DNA from: CAZBWE01 sp964495465
GTDB lineage: Bacteria; Planctomycetota; Phycisphaerae; Sedimentisphaerales; Anaerobacaceae
Reading direction: 5' to 3'
NCBI GenBank assembly: GCA_964495465.1
Contig: CAZBWE010000018.1
Span: 1-33,497 of the forward strand
DNA length: 33,497 nucleotides
The notes beneath the pieces were generated by a model that worked only from the letters and a program-made list of their open reading frames with translations, was not told the DNA's origin and did not search any database. A program made the position numbers and the translations under genes. Shown here in pieces: positions 1-8,075 of the stretch (positions are counted from its first letter, which is position 1; each line of letters begins with the position of its first letter).

Positions 1-391
1 CATCAATCAGCACAACAGCAATGGCCTTACTCGGGTCCCAAACTGACGAATCCGTGTCCAGTCTTAAATCAAAGATAATCTCATTAGCATCTGTCAGGTT
101 AAGCTCCTGAGAAACCATTGCAGTATCATTAACATCAAACGTATGAAAATAATTGGTATAAAGAGTCAAATTATAGGTTCCTTCTGTTGGCCAATCCCTG
201 TGTATGTACCCATAAAATTCACCGGATGGAACATTAACATCCCAGCCATTCGGCTCACCGGGCGCTGGCGGGAAATCTACCCAGCCGTCGTCCTCGAAAC
301 TGCCGTTTACAATCTCACAACCTTCGGCCTGCGCCTGATTTGCACCTAAAAGTGCAACCATTGTTATTCCAATAACTATTATCTTTTTCAT
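1..391 (-). CDS. Exported protein, C-terminus cut by window edge
   Basis: The reading frame opens at an ATG at 391 and runs off the left edge, giving about 130 residues. It starts MKKIIVIGITMVALLGANQAQA, a textbook Sec signal peptide (Lys-Lys, hydrophobic core, AQA cleavage site), so the product is secreted. An AAGGG-type ribosome binding site lies just upstream. The mature part begins with a 'NGSFED' stretch followed by GW and many Asp, Trp and Tyr residues, a pattern common in carbohydrate-binding-like beta-sandwich domains of planctomycete exoproteins. No catalytic motif is visible. It follows the pseudopilin gene on the same strand and may use the nearby secretion system, which is inference. 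The C-terminus, where a dockerin or PEP-CTERM tag might lie, is missing. Confidence 0.7.
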   Translation of the reverse strand, partial: MKKIIVIGITMVALLGANQAQAEGCEIVNGSFEDDGWVDFPPAPGEPNGWDVNVPSGEFYGYIHRDWPTEGTYNLTLYTNYFHTFDVNDTAMVSQELNLTDANEIIFDLRLDTDSSVWDPSKAIAVVLID

Positions 392-469
392 CGCCTTTTC
401 CCTTGTATCTTTTATAAACATTTTCCAATAACATTTAACCGTTCTTCAAACGATTTACCTTGACTTCTA

Positions 470-1369
470 TTACGGCATATATTTCCAGTCAAAGTTGAAT
501 ATATCATCAGCCGTTCCATATTCATTATCATATCCCGCGGAAAGCAGGATATAAGAATCCACCCTGTAAGGTCTATCAGCAGTCGTAATCTTATAATTCT
601 TTGTACTCTTATAAAATCTCACAGGATCAACAAGACTGTGCCGCTTTTCTAGCTGGCCCAAAGTACCTGGTATCCATGGTTTACCAAGATAGACCAAATC
701 ATGATTATCATAGTAATTATAAACGTTACCTGCATCTTCATTAGGTCCTGATGGCAGGCCGCTGGTCGGATAGTGTAAGTTGTTGGCTGTGTTCGCCTTA
801 TAGTAAAGTATGGGCATACCGGTCTTTTGGCCGCTTCGCATTTCTCGTGTATAAACGTCGCATAAAACGAAACTACAAGGGTCAATTTGTGCTTGTTGTA
901 CATCTGCTGTCGGGTATATCTCTCCCATAGTGTAGGCGTTGGCACTTTCCAACGGCAGAAACGGGCCTTTCCTGGCTTTTAAGTTGTCTGGATCCAGAGT
1001 TGGAGGATACAGGTCATAATTACCTGTAACATCCATACCATCTTCTCTATAAACCGAATTCGTATGAAAGCCGAGCATATCCTGGCCCATCATTGCCTCG
1101 CAAAGCTTCATCGCACCACAGTATGTCTCACCAATCGGATCCATAGCACTAGAGGGCGGATAACCGTCGAACTCATTATTGAAAAGCTCCAAAGCAGCAT
1201 CCATACTGTGAAACTGGGCCCTTTGCCTTACCTCCTTGGCATATATCCTGACCCTGTTCAAGGCCGGCACAAGAAGACCTATCAGAATCACGATGATGCT
1301 CATAACCGTCAGCAGCTCTATAATGGTAAACGCACCGTTCTTGTTTGATTGTCTGATAATCGGCTTCAT
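470..1369 (-). CDS. Type II secretion / type IV pilus pseudopilin (GspG/PulG-like)
   Basis: A 299-residue protein with a prepilin N-terminus: basic leader MKPIIRQSNKNGA, then FTIIELLTVMSIIVILIGLL. Glu is at +5 after the cleavage site, followed by a hydrophobic helix. The residue before the cleavage point is Ala rather than the usual Gly, a variant also seen in planctomycete pseudopilins. The rest is a soluble, Tyr/Asp/Pro-rich domain with a 'DDIFNFDW' end, compatible with a large minor pseudopilin. The start ATG has AAGGAG seven bases upstream. It is the third gene after gspE and gspF on the same strand, 64 bases from gspF, so it is probably the pilin subunit of that machine. Whether it is a major or minor pseudopilin cannot be told from sequence alone. 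Confidence 0.85.
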   Translation of the reverse strand: MKPIIRQSNKNGAFTIIELLTVMSIIVILIGLLVPALNRVRIYAKEVRQRAQFHSMDAALELFNNEFDGYPPSSAMDPIGETYCGAMKLCEAMMGQDMLGFHTNSVYREDGMDVTGNYDLYPPTLDPDNLKARKGPFLPLESANAYTMGEIYPTADVQQAQIDPCSFVLCDVYTREMRSGQKTGMPILYYKANTANNLHYPTSGLPSGPNEDAGNVYNYYDNHDLVYLGKPWIPGTLGQLEKRHSLVDPVRFYKSTKNYKITTADRPYRVDSYILLSAGYDNEYGTADDIFNFDWKYMP

Positions 1370-1433
1370 TTTATTTCTCCTTATTTCAGTTAAATGATTC
1401 TTATTTTAGTAATTAAAGAATATAAATTTCTCC

Positions 1434-2693
1434 CTATCCCCCGCTGGCGCCCAAAGTCTGAATAATTGATATCATCGGCAAAAATATGGACAGGACGATG
1501 ACCAAAACGATACCGCCAAGCACGACAATAATAATCGGCTCAAGCATAGACATCAACGAGCTGACCAGCACATCAACCTGCTCATCGTAGTTGTCAGCTA
1601 TTTTCAAAAGCATCTTGTCCAGGTCGCCCGTCTCCTCGCCCACGGCGACCATATTGGAAACAATCAAATCGACAGTCTTGGACTGCCGCAATGGCCCGGC
1701 AAAGGTATCGCCCTGCCTGATGGAGTCATGAACATTGATGAGCGTCCTGGCAAATACCTCATTTCCCGATGTCTCACTCGTAACATTGATAGCATCCAAA
1801 ATCGGAACACCGGCACCTATTAACGTTCCCAACGTCCTTGTCCAGCGCGAAATCGACGATTTACTGATAAGCTGGCCAATCACAGGCAGCTTCAGCGTAA
1901 TAGTATCCAGAACCAATCTACCAATGCGAAATCGCTTGATTATTTTTAACAGAAAAATAATGATAAACGGCACAGCTAATAAAATGGCCCATCCATATCT
2001 GTATGCTATCCAGCCACTTATTGACAGCACTATCTGCGTGATCTTCGGAAGCGGCGCACCCTCCGCCATCTCAGTCAACACATCAGTAAAAGTAGGTATC
2101 ACTTTCCACATTAATACAAGCAAAATAATAAAAGCAGCACTTAAAACCACTGCAGGATAAATCATTGCACCTTTAACTCGGGATCTTAGCTTTTGGGCTT
2201 TTTCCATAAAATCAGCCACACGTGCCAATATTAGGTCAAGCACACCGCCGGCCTCGCCCGCAGCCACCATATTCACAAACAGCCGATTAAAAGTCCGTGG
2301 GAATCTGGCCATCGCCTCCGACAATGTCGAACCTCCTTCAATGTCATCAGCCACGTAACCAACCACCCTCTTAAATGTGCCTGCCTTTTGCTGCTCCTCA
2401 AGAATCCGAAGCGAGCGTAAAATAGGCAAACCCGCATCCTGTAGCGTGGATAGCTGCCTTGCGAACTGAGTTATAAACTTGACTTTGACCTTGCCGCCGG
2501 CGCCACGCCTGGCTTTAGGCCTTGCAGCTGCCCTCTCCGCTGCTTTTTTTGCAGCACCACGCGAGCGGACCTTCGTGGGGAAATACCCAAGATTCCGTAT
2601 CTTACTTATCGCTTCCTTCTCGCTGAGGGCTTCAATCTCGTCTTTTATCTCCAATCCCTGCGCATCCAGTGCCGAATATTGAAAAACAGCCAT
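1434..2693 (-). CDS. gspF: Type II secretion / type IV pilus inner-membrane platform protein GspF/PilC
   Basis: A 419-residue protein of the usual GspF/PilC length. It opens with the family's MAVFQYSALDAQG beta-strand, then a basic linker rich in Ala, Lys and Arg (about residues 48-68), then two copies of the T2SSF domain. The first contains 'QFARQLSTLQDAGLPILRSL' and the second 'WTRTLGTLIGAGVPILDAI'. Three hydrophobic segments are visible, near residues 180-200, 230-250 and 390-410 (IIIVVLGGIVLVIVLSIFLP). In this family the protein is the membrane platform that couples the assembly ATPase to pilin addition. It lies between gspE (66 bases upstream) and a pseudopilin gene, which fits that job. 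The ATG has GGGGAGG eight bases upstream. Confidence 0.93.
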   Translation of the reverse strand: MAVFQYSALDAQGLEIKDEIEALSEKEAISKIRNLGYFPTKVRSRGAAKKAAERAAARPKARRGAGGKVKVKFITQFARQLSTLQDAGLPILRSLRILEEQQKAGTFKRVVGYVADDIEGGSTLSEAMARFPRTFNRLFVNMVAAGEAGGVLDLILARVADFMEKAQKLRSRVKGAMIYPAVVLSAAFIILLVLMWKVIPTFTDVLTEMAEGAPLPKITQIVLSISGWIAYRYGWAILLAVPFIIIFLLKIIKRFRIGRLVLDTITLKLPVIGQLISKSSISRWTRTLGTLIGAGVPILDAINVTSETSGNEVFARTLINVHDSIRQGDTFAGPLRQSKTVDLIVSNMVAVGEETGDLDKMLLKIADNYDEQVDVLVSSLMSMLEPIIIVVLGGIVLVIVLSIFLPMISIIQTLGASGG

Positions 2694-2758
2694 TTTAAAT
2701 ACCTCCCCATGACCAAGATTTAGTTATTGTATCCCGATTCATAAACTGCCAATCCCTC

Positions 2759-4528
2759 TTACATTTCTTCCATAATTGTTTCTTTCACAACCTCATCCAC
2801 GGTTGTAATTCCGTCATATATGGCTGACAAGCCATTATCTCGTAACAACCTCATGCCCGCTTTTTGAGCGGCAGAACGTAAAATACTTGTCGAAGCCTGC
2901 TTCATAACCAGGTCACGTATTTCATCGTTAAACACCATAATCTCAAAAATACCAATTCGTCCCCTGTAACCGGTTCTGTTACATCTGTCACATCCTCGGC
3001 CGTAATAAAACTTTTTTCCTTTGATATCTTCAGGACTAAGCTGCAATCCAATTAATTGCTTTTCATTCGGCTCAAATTCTGTTTTGCAGTTTTCGCATAT
3101 TTTTCTAACCAGCCGCTGTGCAATAATCCCTTCTATTGTTGCAGTAAGAAGAAACGGCTCAACGCCCAAATCTAAAAGTCTTGCTATCGAACTTGGAGCG
3201 TCATTGGTATGCAGTGTGGTGAATACCACATGGCCCGTTAGAGAGGCCTGAGCTGCTATTTCCGCTGTTTCAAGGTCACGGATCTCTCCAACCAATATAA
3301 TATCCGGGTCTTGACGCAAAATTGAGCGCAGACATCTTGCAAAAGTAAGACCGATACTCGTTTTAATCTGAATCTGAATAAGCCCGTCTATATCATACTC
3401 AACGGGGTCCTCGGTAGTAATGATTTTCGTCTCTACATCGTTTAGTTCATGCATAGCTGAATAAAGGGTGGTTGTTTTTCCACACCCTGTTGGTCCCGTT
3501 GCAATTATGATACCGTTTGGCTTGTGAATAAGCTGCCTTACTAATTTGTGGTCTTCAGGTCTCAAGCCGAGTTTGGCTAAGTCAAAAGTTACCTGAGAAC
3601 GGTCAAGAACACGAAGTACAACACTTTCCCCAAACATCGTAGGAAGAACACTGACCCGCAAATCTACCGGCTTACCGTGCACAGTTAGCGAAATTCGCCC
3701 ATCCTGGGGGAGCCGCCTCTCGGCAATATCCAAGTCTGCCATAACCTTAATACGCGAGCTAAGAGCTGCTGCAATATATTTTGGCGGTGGAATCATCTCG
3801 TAAAGGACACCGTCAATACGGTATCTCATCTTATATTCTTTTTCAAACGGCTCAAAATGGATATCTGAGGCCTTATCGCGTATTGCCTGCAGTAAAACAA
3901 GGTTCAGTAACTTTTTTACAGGATTTGACTCAGACAATTCTTTCAATTCATCAAGGTCGATACTCTGATTTCTTCCTTCAAATTCTGCAAGGAAACTATC
4001 GCTTTGTATCTCATCTATCAATTCGTTTATGTTTTCATCCTGCTCAGTCCCATAATATTTTGTTAAAGCTTTGTCCAAAAACTCAGGGTCGGTCATCTTT
4101 GCGTTAACCTTATATCCCATAAGTGTGCTTAAATCATCGGTTGCCCTGAAATTTTCTGCATTATCAAGAACAACAGTCAGCTCGTTTTGTGACTCATTGT
4201 ATTCGATTGGCACAATGTGGTAAGTCTTTGCCATCTGCATTGGAACTTTATCAATTACGTTATTTTCGATTTCAATATCTGATATGTTGACATACTCCAT
4301 CCCCCTTTGTGCTGCTAAAGCAATCTGAAGTTGTTTTTCATTAATCAGCCCCAACTCAATAAAGATTTCACCTATTTTTATATCACCATGCCTCTGCTGC
4401 TGAATTTTTAGGCATTCATGGACTTTTTCTCTGCTTAAGGCCCCCATTTTTATAAGTATTCTTCCAATTGTTCTGTCTCTTAATTGCTCTATGGGAATAC
4501 TTATTTGTTCTGTCTTTATTTTGTCCAT
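2759..4528 (-). CDS. gspE: Type II secretion / type IV pilus assembly ATPase GspE/PilB
   Basis: A 589-residue protein with the complete GspE layout. A T2SSE N-terminal domain (about residues 20-160, starting IGRILIKMGALSREKV) is followed by the ATPase core: Walker A GPTGCGKT (345-352), Asp box TTEDPVEY, Walker B DIILVGEIRD, and His box TTLHTND. A four-cysteine zinc site of extension type is formed by C478, C481, C513 and C516 (CENC ... CDRC). ATP hydrolysis by this hexamer drives pseudopilus or pilus assembly on the cytoplasmic face. It is first in a gspE-gspF-pseudopilin run. The ATG has GAGGTG eight bases upstream and a good promoter at 4570-4598. It is a paralogue of the ATPase at 6118-8009; which serves pili and which serves secretion cannot be decided here. 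Confidence 0.94.
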   Translation of the reverse strand: MDKIKTEQISIPIEQLRDRTIGRILIKMGALSREKVHECLKIQQQRHGDIKIGEIFIELGLINEKQLQIALAAQRGMEYVNISDIEIENNVIDKVPMQMAKTYHIVPIEYNESQNELTVVLDNAENFRATDDLSTLMGYKVNAKMTDPEFLDKALTKYYGTEQDENINELIDEIQSDSFLAEFEGRNQSIDLDELKELSESNPVKKLLNLVLLQAIRDKASDIHFEPFEKEYKMRYRIDGVLYEMIPPPKYIAAALSSRIKVMADLDIAERRLPQDGRISLTVHGKPVDLRVSVLPTMFGESVVLRVLDRSQVTFDLAKLGLRPEDHKLVRQLIHKPNGIIIATGPTGCGKTTTLYSAMHELNDVETKIITTEDPVEYDIDGLIQIQIKTSIGLTFARCLRSILRQDPDIILVGEIRDLETAEIAAQASLTGHVVFTTLHTNDAPSSIARLLDLGVEPFLLTATIEGIIAQRLVRKICENCKTEFEPNEKQLIGLQLSPEDIKGKKFYYGRGCDRCNRTGYRGRIGIFEIMVFNDEIRDLVMKQASTSILRSAAQKAGMRLLRDNGLSAIYDGITTVDEVVKETIMEEM

Positions 4529-4940
4529 TTGAGTTTCACCTCAAAATCAATTCCTATCATATCAATCTTATTATATAACATTAAAAGCTTTTTGGCAAAT
4601 AAATTATATAATAGACAGTTAGTTATTAAGACTATTGGATTATACATTAATAACCTAAAAATGAAGATTTTTTTTACCGCGGTTTGACCCTATAAATATG
4701 TAAAAATAGATAAAATGCTACTAAATCTTAATCGTTTAAATAATTTGTTATTGTATATAATGTTATATTGTTAAACAATTTATGTGTAAAACTTGACAAT
4801 TTAGATAAAGTGGCTGTGAAATAACAACGCTTGCCCCCTCGTTAAAATCAAATTAACAACACATATGAATAAAAAATGATATTTTTGGAAATTAGTAACT
4901 ATTGAACTGAGACTACACTTAAAACAACCGTTTTTACAGC
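4529..4940. other. AT-rich intergenic region between pilT and gspE
   Basis: This 412-bp gap holds the gspE promoter at its left end. The remainder is extremely AT-rich with no convincing open frame on either strand. No clear GC-rich hairpin with a T-run was found to end the pilB-pilT transcript, which enters from the right. Several TATAAT-like strings occur, as expected by composition. Confidence 0.5.
4570..4598 (-). promoter_or_regulatory. Sigma70-type promoter of the gspE-gspF-pseudopilin operon
   Basis: Reading the minus strand, TTGCCA (4598-4593) and TATAAT (4575-4570) are separated by exactly 17 bases. A start point near 4563 would give a leader of about 35 bases ending in the GAGGTG ribosome binding site of gspE. 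The surrounding stretch is very AT-rich, so chance matches are possible, but spacing and position fit well. Confidence 0.6.
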
Positions 4941-6092
4941 TTATGTCCTTAGGATGGGACCAATATCCTCCATCTCTTTTTTTGCCGCCTTTTTCTTTTC
5001 CTTAGCCTTACCTCTCAATGCACTCATTTTAGCAATAGCTTTATCCTGCAAATCGCCAGGCTGTCTGGCCTTATCAATCATTTCTTCGAGGGTTATTTTA
5101 CCAATTTCATAAAGCTGCCATAGGTGCTCATCAAGAAGCTGCATGCCTAACTTTTTGCCAGTTTGGATGCTTGAATCAATTCTGTAGGTTTTGTTCTCAC
5201 GAATAAGATTAGCAATGGCAGGAGTTACAACCATAAACTCATAAGCAGCAATCCTTCCTTTTCCTGCTGCTAAAGGACACAAGGCCTGGCTGAGAACAGC
5301 TATCAAATTGCTGCTTAACTGAATTCGAATCTGCTCCTGCTGGTTAACAGGAAAAACATCGATTATTCTTGTAATCGTTCCAGCTGCGCTTGTTGTATGG
5401 ACGGTGCTGAAAACAAGGTGGCCTGTTTCTGCTGCTCTAACTGCCGCTTCTATAGTTTCGAGGTCACGTAATTCACCAACCAAAATAACATCCGGGTCCA
5501 TTCTCAAAACTCTTCTTAAGGCCTCACCAAAACTCGGGACATCAACGCCCACTTCACGCTGATTAAGAATGGATTTTTTGTGTGGATGATAATATTCTAT
5601 TGGGTCCTCAACTGTTATAATATGGCGGTCAAAGTTTTCGTTAATATAATTTATCATACAAGCAAGAGTAGTAGTTTTGCCACTTCCGGTTGGACCTGTA
5701 ACCAAAAACAGGCCTCTTGGCCTACGACACAAGGCGGAACAAATCTTTGGTAAGCCGATTTCCTCAAAAGACATAATTTTATTCGGTATAAGACGTAATA
5801 CGATCGAGATATTACCTTTCTGCCGGAAAATTGAAACACGAAACCTCCCCTGGTCCCCGAAAGCAAAGCCAAAGTCGGTCCCACCTTCCTCCTGTAGTTC
5901 TTGTTGATTTCTTTCAGGAGTGATACTTTTCATTAAAGCCGCGGTATCATCAGGCTCGAGAACCTTTGTCTCCAGAGACCGTAGCCGTCCGTCTAATCTC
6001 AGGACCGGAGGACGACCAACGACAATGTGAATATCAGAAGCACCCTGTGTAAAACAGGCCTGCAATAACCTGTCCATATTGACTGTTGCCAT
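4941..6092 (-). CDS. pilT: Twitching motility / pilus retraction ATPase PilT
   Basis: A 383-residue PilT-type ATPase. It starts directly in the PAS-like domain (QACFTQGASDIHIVVGRPPV), without the long N-terminal domain of GspE, and lacks the four-cysteine zinc site. Walker A is GPTGSGKT (133-140), Walker B is DVILVGELRD (201-210), and the His box reads FSTVHTTSAAGTI. The C-terminal 'AIANLIRENKTYRIDSSIQTG' corresponds to the AIRNLIRE retraction motif of PilT. An extra Lys-rich tail (KAKEKKKAAKK, about 362-372) follows. PilT powers depolymerisation of type IV pili at the inner membrane. It is 25 bases downstream of a pilB-like gene and has GAGG seven bases before its ATG. Confidence 0.92.
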   Translation of the reverse strand: MATVNMDRLLQACFTQGASDIHIVVGRPPVLRLDGRLRSLETKVLEPDDTAALMKSITPERNQQELQEEGGTDFGFAFGDQGRFRVSIFRQKGNISIVLRLIPNKIMSFEEIGLPKICSALCRRPRGLFLVTGPTGSGKTTTLACMINYINENFDRHIITVEDPIEYYHPHKKSILNQREVGVDVPSFGEALRRVLRMDPDVILVGELRDLETIEAAVRAAETGHLVFSTVHTTSAAGTITRIIDVFPVNQQEQIRIQLSSNLIAVLSQALCPLAAGKGRIAAYEFMVVTPAIANLIRENKTYRIDSSIQTGKKLGMQLLDEHLWQLYEIGKITLEEMIDKARQPGDLQDKAIAKMSALRGKAKEKKKAAKKEMEDIGPILRT

Positions 6093-6117
6093 TTGAAAAC
6101 CTCAATACAAAAAATGA

Positions 6118-8009
6118 TTATTCTACGAGCACACCTTCCGTCTGCGTTATTCTTACTATCTCTTCCGGAGTCGTGATTCCCTTTAGAACTTTGATTTTGC
6201 CATCCTCCCTCAGCGTTCTCATACCGCTTGCATGGGCAGCTTTTCTCAAATCGCCCGTAGGTGCCTTTACAAAGGCCAGTTCCCTTATCTCGTTGTTCAT
6301 CTCAAACATCTCAAATATGGCGATTCGTCCTTTGTAGCCGGTACCCTGACATTGACTACAACCGCTGCCTTTGTGGATGGGATTCTTTTCTATTTCCTCT
6401 GGTGTGATGCCGAGCTGCTGCAAATAAAAATGGTCCGGATTTTCATCAATTACTTTGCATTTATTACAAATAACTCTAATCAGCCGCTGTGCCATAATTG
6501 CCTGTATTGAGCTTGCTACGAGGAACGGCTTGATACCCATATCTATCAAACGTGTAATAGCACTTGGTGCATCGTTCGTATGCAAAGTGCTGAAAACCAG
6601 GTGGCCAGTAAGCGCTGCCTGAATAGCAATATCCGCAACAACACCGTCACGAATTTCACCAATGAGTATAATATTCGGTGCCTGCCTGAGCATTGCCCTT
6701 AGAATCTTGTCGAATGTCAAATCAATTTCTTCTCTGACCTGACACTGATTCATCCCATCGAAGTTATACTCTACGGGGTCTTCAGCGGTAACAATTTTCT
6801 TATCCGGCTTGTTAAGTTCCTGTAATGCCGCATACAAGGTTGTGGTTTTTCCACTACCGGTCGGACCAGTAACAAGGAAAATACCATTTGGTCTTTTGAT
6901 AATCTTCTGAAACTGCTCATAATGGTCGTGCTCAAAACCAAGCGATTCGATTCCGATATTCACCGCATCACGCCTCAAGATACGAAGCACAACACTTTCA
7001 CCGTGGTAACCCGGCAAAGCAGAAACACGAAAATCGATGTCCTGGTCGCCAATAATTCGCTTAATACGACCATCCTGCGGCAATCTTTTTTCGGCAATAT
7101 CCATACCGGAGAGAATTTTGANNNNNNNNNNNNNNNNNNNNNNNNNNNNNNNNNNNNNNNNNNNNNNNNNNNNNNNNNNNNNNNNNNNNNNNNNNNNNNN
7201 NNNNNNNNNNNNNNNNNNNNNCGACCATCCTGCGGCAATCTTTTTTCGGCAATATCCATACCGGAGAGAATTTTGACTCGTGTAATCAGCGGCGCCTGCA
7301 TATTTTTGGGTATATTATCCTTCTCCAAGCAGACACCATCAACACGGTATCTAACACGGACTCTATCGGCCATCGGCTCAATATGTATATCGCTGGCCCT
7401 CATATAATAAGCATTGTCAATAATCAGGTTTACCAACCTAATAATAGGGCCTTCCTGGTCGCCCCCTTCGGCCTGAGCACGCAGAGTTTCAGCTTGCAAT
7501 TCATGACCGGCCTCAGCAAGTTCTGCAGCAGTCGCATCAATACTATGTTTTAGCCGGTCGTCATCCTCTCTCTTCACCAGGTCAAATGAATCCTTAATAA
7601 ACAAACGAATTTTCACAGGATTCGCAAGATAGCACTCCAAATCGGCATTCGTGCGAAATCTAATTGCGTCCATCATTTCCAAATCCAACGGGTCGCTGAT
7701 AATCAATCTCAATTTTCCGTTATTCATACCCAGAGGCAAAACATTATGCCTTTTTATAAGCTCTTCAGGGATGAGCTTTGCAGCGTCGGATGGAATGGTA
7801 ATCTTATCCAGGTTCACGTACTCCAGTCCAAACTGCATCGCTATCGCCTTTGTGAGATTGTCCTGATTAACTAGACCCAGCTCGAGCAATACTTCTCCGA
7901 GACGTTTCTTTTTGGTCTTTGAGGTTTTAATCGCGTCGATAATCGCCTGTTTTTCTACCAGGCCGGCTTTATAGAGAATCTCACCCAAATGTCGGCGTTT
8001 CTTAGCCAT
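6118..8009 (-). CDS. pilB: Type IV pilus assembly ATPase PilB/GspE, interrupted by a 100-N scaffold gap
   Basis: As assembled, the frame is broken by Ns at 7122-7221, but the 55 bases on each side of the gap are identical. Collapsing the duplicate restores one uninterrupted frame of 1737 nt (578 residues), a normal PilB length. The N-terminal T2SSE domain (MAKKRRHLGEILYKAGLVEK) lies right of the gap. Left of it are Walker A GPTGSGKT, Asp box TAEDPVEY, Walker B NIILIGEIRD, His box STLHTNDAPSAI and the four-cysteine zinc site (CNKC ... CSQC). The protein should energise pilus extension as the partner of PilT, 25 bases downstream. A strong promoter sits at 8045-8073. The break is very probably an assembly artefact, not a mutation. 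Confidence 0.88.
7122..7221. other. Scaffold gap (100 N)
   Basis: Exactly 100 ambiguous bases inside the pilB gene. The flanks at 7067-7121 and 7222-7276 are the same 55-bp sequence. This is what remains when two contigs that overlap by one k-mer are joined with a fixed-size gap, so the true gap length is probably minus 55. Confidence 0.97.
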
Positions 8010-8044
8010 AATTAACCCATATTTTGCTAATATACGTGTGAATT

Positions 8045-8073
8045 ATTATAACAATTTCAATACAGTTAGTCAA
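8045..8073 (-). promoter_or_regulatory. Sigma70-type promoter of the pilB-pilT pair
   Basis: On the minus strand TTGACT (8073-8068) and TATAAT (8050-8045) are spaced by 17 bases, one mismatch from full consensus. The start point would be near 8038, about 29 bases before the pilB ATG at 8009. It abuts the cinA stop codon, so pilB-pilT is probably transcribed independently of cinA. Confidence 0.7.
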
Positions 8074-8075
8074 AT

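Noticed and set aside
4484..4687. A 67-codon plus-strand frame over the gspE promoter
   Set aside because: Low-complexity, Ile/Leu/Lys-rich product of AT-rich DNA that overlaps the start of gspE.
6922..7407. Open frames spanning the run of Ns, on both strands
   Set aside because: They exist only because Ns translate as X; the real gene is the minus-strand pilB once the duplicate overlap is collapsed.
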